DNA of 64,000 nucleotides from NCBI GenBank assembly GCA_022560695.1, contig JADFSP010000002.1, positions 1 to 64,000 of the forward strand. The letters run 5' to 3'. Source of the stretch: Pseudomonadota bacterium (lineage in GTDB: Bacteria > Pseudomonadota > Gammaproteobacteria > Steroidobacterales > Woeseiaceae). Within the stretch, counting starts at the first letter, position 1; each line of letters opens with the position of its first letter. A program made the translations under genes and the position numbers. Shown piece by piece: positions 34,333 through 44,468 of this stretch. A model generated the notes under the pieces. The model saw nothing but the letters and a program-made list of their open reading frames with translations. It was not told the DNA's origin and did not search any database.

Positions 34333-35754
34333 TCAGTTCGGTGCGGCCGGGTGAAAATGCGGCTCGGTGATCTTCATCTCGGTGACGGGCCCGTACTTGT
34401 CAACCGCATCGCGAATCAGACTGGCGTCCCCGAGCAGGACGAATACCAGGTCTTGCGACGATGGATATACATCGTCGATCACGGCCGCGATGGTCTCGAC
34501 ATCCGCAGCAAGGATCGCCGTGCCGTAGTCATCGATGTACGCAGGGCCGAGACCGTAAGCCTCGAGAACCGCAAGTTGCGAGGCCAGTTGGGACGATGTC
34601 TCGAGGCGCGTCGGAAACTGACCGAGAATATAATTCTGCGCCGAAGAGACCATCTCCTCACCGATGCCGCTGTCGCGCAATTGACCGAGCACGCCCAGCG
34701 CCATGTCGATCGCCTCGACGGTTGCCCCGGTGCGTGTAAAAGACGTTATCGCGACAGACCCCGGCAGTGACGGCCGGCTAAGCGAGGAGCGCGCGCCATA
34801 GGTCAGGCCGGACTTGATGCGCAGCTCCGTGTTCAGCATCGATGTAAAGCGGCCGCCAAATACCGTATTGGCAATATCAAGTGCGGCACGATCGGAATAG
34901 TCGGCGGCGACGCCAACATTCGCAAGCCAGAAATACGTCTGTGTCGCCCCGGGCTTGTCGATCAGCAACACGCGCCGGCCGGTTTGCCGGCTGGCCGCGG
35001 CAATAACAGGAAGCGCGGATTTAGCGCTGCGCCATCCGCCGAAGGCCCGGGTCAGCTTCTTGCGCATGGTGCCGGCGTCGAAGTCGCCCGAAACCGCAAT
35101 GATCAGCCGCTCGCCACCGACATGATTCGTGTAGTACTCGAGCATGTCGCTGTGCGTGATATTTGCAAGCGTCGTCTCGCTGCCGATCACGGGATTGCCG
35201 TAGGGGTGGTCGCCGAACAGGAACGCCCCGCCGTAGATCGGTAACAACGCGTTGAGGTTCGAGTCCTTCGCGGCGCGGATAAAATTGATCGTGCGGTCTC
35301 TGAGCTTGTTCATTTCATCGGCATCCAACGCCGGGTGGCGCAACATGTCTGCCAGCAATTCGACCATGAGATCGGCGTCACGCGACATAAATCCGGCCGA
35401 AATATTGATGCCCTCGAGACCGGCGCTCGCCGACAGGCGCCCGCCGACGGACTCGACCGCCTCGGCAAAGGCCGCGGCGTCACGCTTGCCCGCGCCTTTC
35501 TCCAATAGTGCCGCGAACGTGCTCGCGAGCCCGCCCTTGCCGCGCTCGTCGGCCACGGCACCACCGCGCAGCACCGCGCGTAAGCTGATGAGGGGGACGT
35601 CGTGCTTTTCGTTCAGCAACAGTATCGTGCCGTTGTCGAGTTCGACGCGCTCGTAGTCCGGCAGCTTGACGCCGTCCGCCGCCGCAACGACGGTGGCGGT
35701 CATGGCGGCGATATACAGAAGTGATCGGGCTAGACGAAGTAACCGTTCAGTCAT
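34333..35754 (-). CDS. M16-family peptidase-like subunit lacking the zinc motif
   Basis: A 473-residue exported M16 protein (signal peptide LLYIAAMTATVVAAADG). The fold is M16: LDNGTILLLNEKHDVPLISL, VAVSGDFDAG-like strand and the C-terminal FGGRFTSMLNTELRIKSGLT. The HxxEH position reads GLASTFAALLEKG, so it cannot bind zinc itself. Such subunits pair with a catalytic M16 protein, which is encoded directly upstream with an 8-base overlap. The pair would form a periplasmic heterodimer like PqqL-type or mitochondrial processing peptidase-like enzymes. It is the last gene of the operon. Confidence 0.88.
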   Translation of the reverse strand: MTERLLRLARSLLYIAAMTATVVAAADGVKLPDYERVELDNGTILLLNEKHDVPLISLRAVLRGGAVADERGKGGLASTFAALLEKGAGKRDAAAFAEAVESVGGRLSASAGLEGINISAGFMSRDADLMVELLADMLRHPALDADEMNKLRDRTINFIRAAKDSNLNALLPIYGGAFLFGDHPYGNPVIGSETTLANITHSDMLEYYTNHVGGERLIIAVSGDFDAGTMRKKLTRAFGGWRSAKSALPVIAAASRQTGRRVLLIDKPGATQTYFWLANVGVAADYSDRAALDIANTVFGGRFTSMLNTELRIKSGLTYGARSSLSRPSLPGSVAITSFTRTGATVEAIDMALGVLGQLRDSGIGEEMVSSAQNYILGQFPTRLETSSQLASQLAVLEAYGLGPAYIDDYGTAILAADVETIAAVIDDVYPSSQDLVFVLLGDASLIRDAVDKYGPVTEMKITEPHFHPAAPN

Positions 35755-37096
35755 TTTCGTTTTCCTGCACGGCAGCCGCACGCGCCCTGAGCACACCGAC
35801 CGTCATATTGCCCGGGCGAAATATCTTCGCCGCGACCTCTTGCATCTGCGTGGCCGTGACCTCTTCGATGTCGTCCGGGAGCTCAAATAACTTTTCATAG
35901 CTGCCATTGAAGACCTCGAAGTTGCCGAGCGCCGACGCCTTGCCGTTGATCGTTGCGAGACCCCGCCAGAAATCAGCCAGCAAGATGTTTCGCGCCTTGA
36001 CGAGCTCGGCTTCGGTGACGCCGTCGTCCGCGACACGCCGTAACTCGTCGAGCATGCGGCGCTCGACGATGGCGGGGTCACCGCCCGGCGGCAGCGTCAG
36101 GTAAAAGTAGGCGAGGCCAGGGTCGAAGCCCTCATCCTGATAACCACCTACCGAAATCGCAAGCTGCTCCTCCTCGACGAGCAGCCGGTGCAGGCGCGAA
36201 GAGTCTCCGCCGACAAGTATGTTGAGCAACAGGCTCAGCGGCAGCGTCTCGGGGTCGGTGGCGCTGCCGGCATGAAACGCGAGGTGCAGGAGCGGTGTCT
36301 GCGCATCCGCTTCGATGAGAATGCGGCGTTCGCCGGCCTGCTCGGGCTCGACTGTGCGCACCCGGCCGGGCGGGTCCTGAGCAGGGATTGGAGCGAAATA
36401 CTCGTCGGCGAGAGCAAAGATCTCGTCGGGCGTTATGTCGCCGGTAAAGATCATCGTGCAGTTGTTGGGCGCGTAATAGGTACGAAAATAGGTGACAAGG
36501 TCTTCCTGCGTCCACGCTTCTATATCCGATGGCCAGCCGATGACGGGGAATTGATAAGGGTGTGCGATAAACGCCGTCGCCTCCACCTGCTCCATGAGCT
36601 TGCGCATATTGTTGTTATCGATGTTCGTGCGGCGCTCGGAGTAGACGACGCTGCGTTCGCTCTCGACGACATCGGGGTCGATCGCCAGGTTTTGCAGTCG
36701 GTCGGCCTCGAGGCCAAAGACGACATCCAGCGCCGCGCGTGGAAACCAGTCCTGGTAGACCGTTACATCGCTGGACGTGTAGGCATTGGTCGAGCCACCT
36801 GCGGCCTCCATGACGCGGTCGAATTCGCCGGGCCCGCGCTGCGACGTGCCGTTGAACATCATGTGCTCGAAAAAGTGCGACAGCCCCGTAATGCCCGGAT
36901 ACTCGTTGCGACCGCCCGCCCGCACAAAGTTGTACATGACGACATTCGGGATGTCGTGATCGGGCCAGACGATGATCTTCAGGCCATTGTCGAGCGTACG
37001 GCTCTCTATTTCGTCGGGGACGGCCGCCGCGAGCGACACGCCGGCCGCGCCCGCGCTCACAAGTAACGCAGCGAGAATCAGGCAGGCTCTTTTCAT
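35747..37096 (-). CDS. M16-family zinc metallopeptidase, catalytic subunit
   Basis: A 449-residue exported protease with a signal peptide (LILAALLVSAGAAGVSLAAA). The inverted zinc motif is HFFEH at residues 74-78, with the downstream glutamates in ESERSVVYSERRTN. Other M16 signatures are FVRAGGRNEYPGITGLSHF and NILVGGDSSRLHRLLVEEE. It partners with the zinc-less M16 protein encoded downstream. It follows the ABC permease gene by 67 bases in a minus-strand operon. ATG 37096 begins the signal peptide and has GGAGAG upstream. Confidence 0.92.
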   Translation of the reverse strand: MKRACLILAALLVSAGAAGVSLAAAVPDEIESRTLDNGLKIIVWPDHDIPNVVMYNFVRAGGRNEYPGITGLSHFFEHMMFNGTSQRGPGEFDRVMEAAGGSTNAYTSSDVTVYQDWFPRAALDVVFGLEADRLQNLAIDPDVVESERSVVYSERRTNIDNNNMRKLMEQVEATAFIAHPYQFPVIGWPSDIEAWTQEDLVTYFRTYYAPNNCTMIFTGDITPDEIFALADEYFAPIPAQDPPGRVRTVEPEQAGERRILIEADAQTPLLHLAFHAGSATDPETLPLSLLLNILVGGDSSRLHRLLVEEEQLAISVGGYQDEGFDPGLAYFYLTLPPGGDPAIVERRMLDELRRVADDGVTEAELVKARNILLADFWRGLATINGKASALGNFEVFNGSYEKLFELPDDIEEVTATQMQEVAAKIFRPGNMTVGVLRARAAAVQENEND

Positions 37097-37163
37097 GTTG
37101 CTCTCCACCAGGCAGGACCGGGATTTAAGACCCGCACGCGGGTAATTGGTTGCTGTTTTTCCG

Positions 37164-38342
37164 TCAACCGAGCAGTCCTTCACGCCGGTACAGGCGGGCA
37201 CAAAGCCACGTCAGAACGGCGCCGATGGCGAGCGTACTGGTGACGGATATGCCAACGTGCAGGGCATTCAGGGGTTCATTCTTGACCATGTCGACGAGCA
37301 ACAGGTGCTGGCTGAGACTTGGCACGAACATGAATTCCAGGCGCGGCCGCAAAGTAAGAATGCTGACGATCAGGATCGGTAATGTCGGTGCGAGAAGCAC
37401 GATGCTGAGCCAGGTTTGCGCTTCCTTGTAACTCTTCGTGAACGACGCCACGAGTGTCATGACGGCCGCACCCAGCAGGATGAACGGAGACAGGATCAGG
37501 AATGTGGCGAGCAGCACGTCGGGCCCGAAGTTCGGCGTCATGCCGAGCTGCTGCAAGGGTATGAACTTCAGCGCGAAGAAGAACGAGCCAAGGCTCAGCG
37601 CCAGCGACAGGGCCATGAATACGCAGGTCGCCGCGATCTTGCCGAGAATCAGCTGGTCGCGGGTAACCGGGAGCGCCAGCAGCGGTTCCAGCGAGCCTCG
37701 CTCACGCTCACCGGCGGTCGTATCGATGGCGAGATACATGCCGCCCATCAGCAGCGCGAAGATGAAAAAGTAACTCATCATGCCGAGCAGGATGGCCGAT
37801 CGGCCCGACGGTGTTGACAGGTCGACGTCGTCAATGTTGAGCGGCCGCATTACCGAAGGACTGACGCCGCGCGCCGACAGGCGGAGCGCGGCGATCTGCC
37901 GGCTGTATCCGCGCAGTGCATCTCTCACACGCCGCGCCTTACGGCCGGCCTGAGCGTTGGCCTGATCGGAAATCAGTTCGACGCGGGCGGGTATGCCGTC
38001 GGCCAGTTGCTGACCGTATTCGGCCGGCACGATGACAACGACGTCATGTGTGCCGGTTCGTACAGCGTCCAGCGCTGCCTCTCGGTCGGAAGGGCCCGCG
38101 ACAACGTCGATGTTCCGGCTTTGCAGGTAGCGCATCAGGTTCGAGGCGTTTTCGCTGCCGATCACGGGCAGGTCAAGCGTCTTGTCGACGTCGGACAGGG
38201 AGCGTTCAATCGAAAGGTTGATGACAAAGGCGAAAAGCAGCGGACCGAACAGCGGACCCATCAGCAAAGCCGATATCAGTGTTCGACGGTCGCGAAAGTT
38301 GTCGAGAACCTCTTTTTTAAAGACCGTGACGGGTGTGCGCAT
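37164..38342 (-). CDS. ABC-2 type permease, NatB-like
   Basis: A 392-residue ABC-2 permease with an N-terminal helix, a large extracytoplasmic domain (about residues 40-170) and five or six helices in the C-terminal half. The segment TAGERERGSLEPLLALPVTR is the diagnostic NatB/ABC-2 motif. NatB proteins export sodium or other small substrates; others export peptides or drugs, so the substrate is open. It abuts the ATPase gene (its ATG shares the ATPase stop) and precedes two M16 proteases. Confidence 0.87.
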   Translation of the reverse strand: MRTPVTVFKKEVLDNFRDRRTLISALLMGPLFGPLLFAFVINLSIERSLSDVDKTLDLPVIGSENASNLMRYLQSRNIDVVAGPSDREAALDAVRTGTHDVVVIVPAEYGQQLADGIPARVELISDQANAQAGRKARRVRDALRGYSRQIAALRLSARGVSPSVMRPLNIDDVDLSTPSGRSAILLGMMSYFFIFALLMGGMYLAIDTTAGERERGSLEPLLALPVTRDQLILGKIAATCVFMALSLALSLGSFFFALKFIPLQQLGMTPNFGPDVLLATFLILSPFILLGAAVMTLVASFTKSYKEAQTWLSIVLLAPTLPILIVSILTLRPRLEFMFVPSLSQHLLLVDMVKNEPLNALHVGISVTSTLAIGAVLTWLCARLYRREGLLG

Positions 38343-39070
38343 CAGGCCGGCTCCATCTCAAGTATCGCCTTGACGAAAGCGTCCTCGAGATCATCGCAAC
38401 CTGTCTGATTGCGGATGCCGTCGGCGGTATCGTGGATCGCAACTTTGCCATGGGCGATGATGACGATGTCGTCGCAAAGCGCGATAATTTCCTGCATGAC
38501 ATGACTGGAAAACAGCACGCAGCGACCCGCATCTTTCAGCTTCAGGATCAATTCTCTGAGCGAACGAGTCGCCATCACGTCAAGCCCGTTGGATGGCTCA
38601 TCGAGGATGATATTTTGCGGGTCGTGCACAAGGCTGCGGGCGATCGCGACCTTGGTGCGCTGTCCCTGTGAAAAGCCTTTCGTGCGGCGCTCGGCGAAGT
38701 CACCGATGTCGAGCAGCTCGACAATGTTATCCACCCTTTCCTCGATGCTGTCGCAGCTGAGCCCGCAGAGCGCTGCGTAATAAGCAATATTCTCGCGGGC
38801 TGTGAGGTGCGGATAGAGGCCTGCCCCGTGCGGCAGCGCACCGATACGCCGCCGCGCATCGAGACTGTGCGTCACAACATCGGCACCATCGATGGTCGCG
38901 CTACCAGCATCGGGCTTGAGCACCGTGTACAGAATGCGCAGCGTCGTCGATTTGCCGGCGCCGTTCGGACCCAGCAGGCCCGTGATTTTTCCGTCCGGAG
39001 CGTCGAAGCTGATGCCGCTAACCGCACGCACATCACCGAATGACTTGTGAATATCGCTGACGCGAATCAT
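38342..39070 (-). CDS. ABC transporter ATPase, NatA-like
   Basis: A 242-residue nucleotide-binding subunit. Walker A is GLLGPNGAGKSTTLRIL, the Q-loop region GALPHGAGLYPHLTARENI, the signature FSQGQRTKVAIARSL and Walker B NIILDEPSNGLDV, with the switch histidine in FSSHVMQE. FSQGQ instead of LSGGQ is typical of NatA-type proteins. Note PHGAGL where most relatives have a glutamine at the Q-loop. It overlaps the hydrolase gene by 4 bases and the permease by 1. Confidence 0.93.
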   Translation of the reverse strand: MIRVSDIHKSFGDVRAVSGISFDAPDGKITGLLGPNGAGKSTTLRILYTVLKPDAGSATIDGADVVTHSLDARRRIGALPHGAGLYPHLTARENIAYYAALCGLSCDSIEERVDNIVELLDIGDFAERRTKGFSQGQRTKVAIARSLVHDPQNIILDEPSNGLDVMATRSLRELILKLKDAGRCVLFSSHVMQEIIALCDDIVIIAHGKVAIHDTADGIRNQTGCDDLEDAFVKAILEMEPA

Positions 39071-40536
39071 GGCTGCGGGCCCGAGTAATCCAGGAAGAAC
39101 GGCATCACGAAACTGCGCTCGAGGCAGCCGGCATCGATGGCACCGGGATCGGCTGTCGTGATGAACTGCTCGAGCAGCTTCGGCATGCAGCCAACGGGAA
39201 CCTGACCGTGGCCCTGCAGCTTGCCGACAAGGTGGCGCGCACGCGTGAAATCTGCCATCGCGAGCTCGCCATAACGTGGTGGCGTAATAGGATCGGCATC
39301 GCCGGACAGCAGCAAGGCCGGGATGTCCGTCGCGAGCGGCTGCTTGAAATCGGCATCGATCGGCCCGTCCGGCCAGGCAGAGCAGATCGTCTCGAGTGCT
39401 TCGAGCTGAAACAAGCCCATGTAGCTGGCCTCGATTTCGCCGTAATCAATCTCGCCAGTCTTGTAAAATGGCACGTCCTCGGTGCACACAATGGAATTGT
39501 GCATGCCAAGCGCCAGGGAGTCGTTCACGATGGCAAGAGTCATCTGAAACTGTGCGGCGAGGGGCCTGTAATTGCCATTCGCCGCTTCATGCACGAGTAG
39601 CGGGACGAGCGCGATCGAGTTCGGGTGATAGGCGAGCAGACGTATGGCGGCAGCGAACTCGCCGTGGCCGAAGTCGATGGATTCGAGCAGGCCCGTGACG
39701 GGATTCGGCAATTCGACGGCGACGGCCGCATCGCCAAGGGCCGTTTTGACTCGGGCGAACGCATCGGCGATGTCGGGAAAGCGCTCGTTGCATGCCGCAT
39801 CGTCGGCGCAGCGCTTCAGGATAGCGTCGAGGGCCCGTTGCGCCTCGGTCGCAATTTCGGGGCCCAGGGAAAGCTGTGGCGGCAGGACACCGTCGAGCAC
39901 GATCGATCGTGTCGCCTCCGGATAGCGGCGCGCGTAATGTTGCGCCACGCGGGTCCCGTACGAAACCCCGTAAAGATTGAGCTGCGGATAGCCGAGCGCT
40001 ATGCGTACCGCCTCGAGGTCGGTAATGGCCACGCTCGTTGTGAAATAGCGTGGATCGTGCGGCAGCTCTGCGAGACAGGCGCGCGTGAATGCGAGCGTCT
40101 GTTCTTTGGAATACCGGCCCTCCACGAAATCATCATCGATCGGGCAATCCATCCGCGACGAGCTCCCCGTGCCGCGTTGATCGACCAGCAGTATGTCGCG
40201 ATTGCGGCGCACCGGCTCGAACGCCTCGGAGTATGCCGAGTAGAATTGAATGGCGCCCTGCCCGGGCCCTCCGGCCAGTGGCACCAGTGGGTCGGGCTCA
40301 GGCTGCAGATTTAACGCGGGCACAACGGCGACACGAATTTCAATTTTCGGGGATGCCGGATCAGCCGGATTCTCGGGGCGCAGCATGGTGCCGCAGCGGG
40401 CCTTGATGCCCGGGAACGCCGGCCCGGCGTTAATGCGGCAGGCGCTCAGTTCGAGTGGCGTGCCGGCATGCGCAGCACTGACGGCGCAGGTGATCGTGCA
40501 GACAATCGCAATAACAAGCATGTCGCGGAACGGCAT
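39067..40536 (-). CDS. Exported alpha/beta hydrolase, TAP/SlpD-like peptidase
   Basis: A 489-residue protein with a signal peptide (MLVIAIVCTITCAVSAAHA). The oxyanion loop is PLAGGPGQGAI. The catalytic serine is in LYGVSYGTRVAQHYA, the aspartate in LLSGDADPITPPRYG and the histidine in KLQGHGQVPVG. C-terminal TAP-like domain is present, as in tripeptidyl aminopeptidases and proline iminopeptidase relatives. It leads the operon hydrolase-NatA-NatB-M16-M16. A periplasmic peptidase at the head of an exporter operon suggests peptide handling, but the substrate is unknown. Confidence 0.87.
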   Translation of the reverse strand: MPFRDMLVIAIVCTITCAVSAAHAGTPLELSACRINAGPAFPGIKARCGTMLRPENPADPASPKIEIRVAVVPALNLQPEPDPLVPLAGGPGQGAIQFYSAYSEAFEPVRRNRDILLVDQRGTGSSSRMDCPIDDDFVEGRYSKEQTLAFTRACLAELPHDPRYFTTSVAITDLEAVRIALGYPQLNLYGVSYGTRVAQHYARRYPEATRSIVLDGVLPPQLSLGPEIATEAQRALDAILKRCADDAACNERFPDIADAFARVKTALGDAAVAVELPNPVTGLLESIDFGHGEFAAAIRLLAYHPNSIALVPLLVHEAANGNYRPLAAQFQMTLAIVNDSLALGMHNSIVCTEDVPFYKTGEIDYGEIEASYMGLFQLEALETICSAWPDGPIDADFKQPLATDIPALLLSGDADPITPPRYGELAMADFTRARHLVGKLQGHGQVPVGCMPKLLEQFITTADPGAIDAGCLERSFVMPFFLDYSGPQP

Positions 40537-40632
40537 GGATCACCCGGGTAAAGTTGTGGCGCCGTATCTTGGGCATAAGGCAGAAGCATGTAAAGGTGGA
40601 ATGCGCGGCCGTTATTGCTCAAACTGTGATCC

Positions 40633-42528
40633 ATGTCTGAATATTTCGATGTCATCGTGATCGGCGGCGGTCACGCCGGTACGGAAGCCTCGCTGGCTGC
40701 CGCGCGCAGCGGCGCGTCTACGCTACTCGTCACACAGAGTATCGCGACGCTGGGGCAGATGAGTTGCAATCCGTCCATCGGCGGCATCGGCAAGGGACAC
40801 CTGACGAAAGAGATTGACGCACTGGGCGGCGCGATGGCTGTTGCAATCGACAAGGCGGGCATCCAGTTTCGTACATTGAACGCCAGCAAAGGGCCGGCGG
40901 TCCGTGCAACACGGGGGCAGGCTGACCGCGAGCTTTACAAGCGCGCGATTCGCGGCATGCTCGAGAGCCAGCCGAACCTGTCAATCGTCCAGCAGTCGGT
41001 CGAGGACCTGATCGTCGAAGGCGATCGCGTTGCCGGCGTCGTAACGGGGCCCGGTCTGAAAATTCGTGCCAGGACAGTCGTATTGACGGTCGGAACGTTT
41101 CTCGGCGGTCGCATTCTGATCGGCCACGAGGAAAGAGCCGGTGGCCGGGCTGGTGACGAACCGTCGAATCGACTCGCCGAGCGCTTGCGGGAAATGCCGT
41201 TTCGGGTTGCGCGCCTGAAGACGGGCACGCCGCCGCGCCTCGACGCCCGCACCCTGGCCTTCGACGTCATGCAAGAGCAGCCTGGGGATACGCCAACGCC
41301 CGTGTTTTCGTTCATCGGGCGGCGTGACCAGCATCCCGAACAGGTGTCGTGCTTCATCACGAGAACCTGCGAGGAAACGCACGACATCATTCGCAATGCG
41401 CTTGACGAGTCGCCGCTGTACACGGGCGTCATCGAGGGTGCGGGCCCGCGTTACTGCCCGTCGATCGAGGACAAGGTCGTGCGCTTCGCCGACAGGACGT
41501 CGCACCAGATTTTCGTCGAGCCCGAGGGGCTCAACTCGGCCGAGGTGTACCCAAACGGCATCTCGACGAGCCTGCCCTATGAAACGCAACTTCGTTTTGT
41601 GCGCTCAATCCGCGGCTTCGAGTCTGCGCGCATCACGCAGCCCGGCTATGCGATCGAATATGACTATTTCGATCCGCGCGATCTCAGGCCGACGCTCGAG
41701 ACCAGACCGGTGCGGGGGCTGTTCTTTGCGGGACAAATCAACGGCACAACGGGCTACGAAGAAGCCGGCGCGCAGGGGCTGCTCGCGGGCATCAATGCGG
41801 CGCGCCAGGCGACTGAAAAAGACGAGTGGTTTCCGCGGCGACAGGAGGCCTACCTCGGCGTCCTCATCGATGATCTCATCACGCGCGGTGTTACCGAGCC
41901 CTATCGGATGTTCACGAGCCGCGCCGAGTATCGCCTGACGCTTCGCGAAGACAACGCCGACTTGCGGCTGACGCCCGTCGGCCGCGACCTGGGCCTCGTC
42001 GATGACCATCGCTGGAGGCTGTTCGACGCCAAGCGTGAAGCGGTCGCCAGCGAGCAGCGACGCCTCGCCGCGATCATGGTTCGACCACGATCTCTCACGG
42101 CTGCGGATACAGCGTTGCTTGGCCGGAACCTGCGGCGCGAAACGACCGCGATCGAACTGCTGCGCCGCCCGGAGCTGGGTTACCGCGAGGTATCGGGCCT
42201 GTCGATGGTTGGTGCGGGACCCGCTGCGGCGCCTGACGAACTGCGCGAACAGGTTGAATTGCAGCTCGAAGTACAGGCCAGGTATGCGGGCTATATCGAC
42301 AGACAACAACGCGAAATTGCAAAGCATGCGAAGCAGGAGGTGCTGCGCCTGCCCGAAAATATCGACTACTCGTCGGTTTCCGGCCTGTCGAACGAAGCGC
42401 GTCAGCGGCTCGAGTCATCGCGGCCGGCGACCCTCGGGCAGGCATCCCGGCTTGAAGGAATGACACCCTCGGCCGTGTCGCTTTTGCTGATTCATTTGAA
42501 AAAGCGGCAGCTCCAAAAGACAGCCTGA
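40633..42528 (+). CDS. mnmG: tRNA uridine-5-carboxymethylaminomethyl modification enzyme
   Basis: MnmG (GidA) works with MnmE to install the cmnm5 group on wobble uridines, using FAD, NADH and methylene-THF. The 631-residue protein has the FAD dinucleotide motif [19 protein letters not shown], the GidA signatures [14 protein letters not shown] and [18 protein letters not shown], and the active-site [15 protein letters not shown] 40633 fits. The usual downstream partner rsmG is not adjacent here: it lies about 11 kb away at 53491. Confidence 0.97.
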   Translation: MSEYFDVIVIGGGHAGTEASLAAARSGASTLLVTQSIATLGQMSCNPSIGGIGKGHLTKEIDALGGAMAVAIDKAGIQFRTLNASKGPAVRATRGQADRELYKRAIRGMLESQPNLSIVQQSVEDLIVEGDRVAGVVTGPGLKIRARTVVLTVGTFLGGRILIGHEERAGGRAGDEPSNRLAERLREMPFRVARLKTGTPPRLDARTLAFDVMQEQPGDTPTPVFSFIGRRDQHPEQVSCFITRTCEETHDIIRNALDESPLYTGVIEGAGPRYCPSIEDKVVRFADRTSHQIFVEPEGLNSAEVYPNGISTSLPYETQLRFVRSIRGFESARITQPGYAIEYDYFDPRDLRPTLETRPVRGLFFAGQINGTTGYEEAGAQGLLAGINAARQATEKDEWFPRRQEAYLGVLIDDLITRGVTEPYRMFTSRAEYRLTLREDNADLRLTPVGRDLGLVDDHRWRLFDAKREAVASEQRRLAAIMVRPRSLTAADTALLGRNLRRETTAIELLRRPELGYREVSGLSMVGAGPAAAPDELREQVELQLEVQARYAGYIDRQQREIAKHAKQEVLRLPENIDYSSVSGLSNEARQRLESSRPATLGQASRLEGMTPSAVSLLLIHLKKRQLQKTA

Positions 42529-42702
42529 GGGCGATTATTGTTGGCGGGACCCGCGGTCATGGCGCTGAATTTTTTCGTGACCAAGCATCTCACCGGCCCG
42601 AAGCTTCGCGGTCGGGGAGACAATGATCTGCATTATCATTACAGTCAGCACCTGAATCTCGGCGCGGGCAATTGAGCACCGCGCCCACATCGGATCGATG
42701 CT

Positions 42703-43626
42703 TTGCTGCGATACACGCTGCTCAGGCTGCTGGGGGCGATACCGACACTGTTGTTGGTCATCGTGCTCGCGTTTCTTCTGGTGCATGCCGCGCCGGGAGG
42801 CCCGTTTGACGACGAACGTGTTCTGCCGCCGGAGATTGCGGCCAACATTGCAGCTTACTACCACCTGGACGAAACGTTGCCGCAGCAGTTCTGGCGGTAT
42901 CTGTCGGGCGTCGTCCGGGGTGACTTCGGTCCGTCGTATCGGTATCGCGATCACACAGTCAGCCAACTGATTGGCAGCGCATTTCCGTTGTCGCTGAAAA
43001 TCGGCGCCTTGTCGATGCTGCTTGCGGTCATCGTCGGCGTCGGCGCCGGCATCGTGGCCGCGCTGCGACAGAACACCGTGGCGGACCGAGTCGTAATGAC
43101 CGTCGCGATGACCGGCATTTCGATTCCGATATTCGTCGTAGCGCCCGTGCTCGTGCTGTTGTTCGCGGTCAAACTGCATTGGTTGCCGGCAGGCTGGAGC
43201 GGTAATGCGGGTTATGCGCGGCTGTTGCTGCCCGTGGTTTCGCTCGCGTTGCCCCAAATCGCGTACATTGCGCGCCTGACGCGAGCGAGCCTGATCGACG
43301 TTCTCGGCAGCGACTTCGTGCGCACGGCGAAGGCGCAGGGACTTGGCATTGTCGCGATCGTCCGCTTTCATGCCCTGAAGCCGGCATTGCTTCCTGTGCT
43401 GTCTTTCATGGGGCCCGCGATAGCGGCCGTACTGACCGGCTCTGTTGTCGTCGAGGAAGTCTTCGGCATACCCGGGCTCGGGCAGTTTTTCGTGCGCGGC
43501 GCGCTGAACCGCGACTACACGCTGGTGCTCGGCATCGTCATCTTTTATGCGGCGCTGATTATTGTTCTGAATTTGATCGTTGACGTACTGTATGGCGTCA
43601 TCGACCCGCGCATACGCCACCGATGA
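42703..43626 (+). CDS. Peptide ABC transporter permease, OppB/YejB-like
   Basis: A 307-residue inner-membrane permease with six helices. The N-terminal MLRYTLLRLLGAIPTLLLVI is the typical OppB/DppB start. The EAA loop (RASLIDVLGSDFVRTAKAQG) contacts the ATPase. The first codon is TTG; no better in-frame start lies nearby and an upstream ATG at 42698 is out of frame. It overlaps the next permease gene by 4 bases. The region 42529-42702 before it holds no gene. Confidence 0.92.
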   Translation: MLRYTLLRLLGAIPTLLLVIVLAFLLVHAAPGGPFDDERVLPPEIAANIAAYYHLDETLPQQFWRYLSGVVRGDFGPSYRYRDHTVSQLIGSAFPLSLKIGALSMLLAVIVGVGAGIVAALRQNTVADRVVMTVAMTGISIPIFVVAPVLVLLFAVKLHWLPAGWSGNAGYARLLLPVVSLALPQIAYIARLTRASLIDVLGSDFVRTAKAQGLGIVAIVRFHALKPALLPVLSFMGPAIAAVLTGSVVVEEVFGIPGLGQFFVRGALNRDYTLVLGIVIFYAALIIVLNLIVDVLYGVIDPRIRHR

Positions 43627-44468
43627 TTGCGATGAGCGCAAGCTGGGAAAAAATCCGCGGCAATCGGGCGCTTGTCGTCAGCGCGGTGATTCTCATTGTC
43701 ACCGCGGCCGCTGCAATGATCGGCCCGCTGATCAGCCCGCACGATTACCTGAGCACGAATTTCGAGGAGATGCTGCGTGCGCCGACTATGGCGGACATGC
43801 GTATTTTCGGCACCGACGACCTCGGCAGGGACCTGTTCGTGCGCACGATGCTCGGCATTCGGGTCACGCTGATCGTCGCGATCATCGCAAGCATCGTCAG
43901 CCTCGTAATCGGTGTCGCTTACGGAGCCATTGCGGGCTATTTCGGCGGCCGCGTCGATGCCGTCATGATGCGCCTGGTCGACACGCTCTATGCGATGCCG
44001 TTCATATTTTTCGTCATCCTTCTGATGGTTGTATTCGAACGCAACTTTCTGCTCATTTTCGTCGCGATCGGCGCGATCAACTGGCTGGATATGGCGCGCA
44101 TCGTGCGCGGGCAGACGCTGAGCCTGCGCGAACGGGAATTTGTCGATGCGGCCCGACTTACCGGCGTATCGAGCGCGCGCATCATCGCGCGGCACATTGC
44201 TCCGAATCTGGCCGGTGTTGTCGTCGTTTACGTGACGTTGACGATTCCGCAGGCAATCCTCGTCGAATCGTTTCTGAGCTTTCTCGGCCTGGGCATTCAG
44301 GAGCCGCAAACGTCGCTCGGAGCCCTCGTCGATGCCGGCGTCAACCAGATCGAAAGGGCCTCCTGGACGCTGCTGATTCCGGCAACGCTGCTCGCGATGA
44401 TTCTGCTGTGCTTCAATTTTCTCGGTGACGGCCTGCGCGACCTGCTCGACGCGAGGCAAACGCGATGA
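43623..44468 (+). CDS. Peptide ABC transporter permease, OppC/YejE-like
   Basis: A 281-residue permease of the OppC type. It has an N-terminal helix (LVVSAVILIVTAAAAMIG), the DDLGRDLFVRTMLGIRVTL segment characteristic of OppC/DppC, and the EAA loop GQTLSLREREFVDAARLTG. It overlaps both neighbours by 4 bases (ATGA), so the three transporter genes are translationally coupled. Confidence 0.93.
   Translation: MIAMSASWEKIRGNRALVVSAVILIVTAAAAMIGPLISPHDYLSTNFEEMLRAPTMADMRIFGTDDLGRDLFVRTMLGIRVTLIVAIIASIVSLVIGVAYGAIAGYFGGRVDAVMMRLVDTLYAMPFIFFVILLMVVFERNFLLIFVAIGAINWLDMARIVRGQTLSLREREFVDAARLTGVSSARIIARHIAPNLAGVVVVYVTLTIPQAILVESFLSFLGLGIQEPQTSLGALVDAGVNQIERASWTLLIPATLLAMILLCFNFLGDGLRDLLDARQTR

Noticed and set aside
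42535-43641. Long 368-residue open frame antisense to the OppB gene
   Set aside because: It is the mirror of a GC-rich transporter gene, very rich in Arg/Gln/His, and has no motif. OppB itself is clear on the plus strand.
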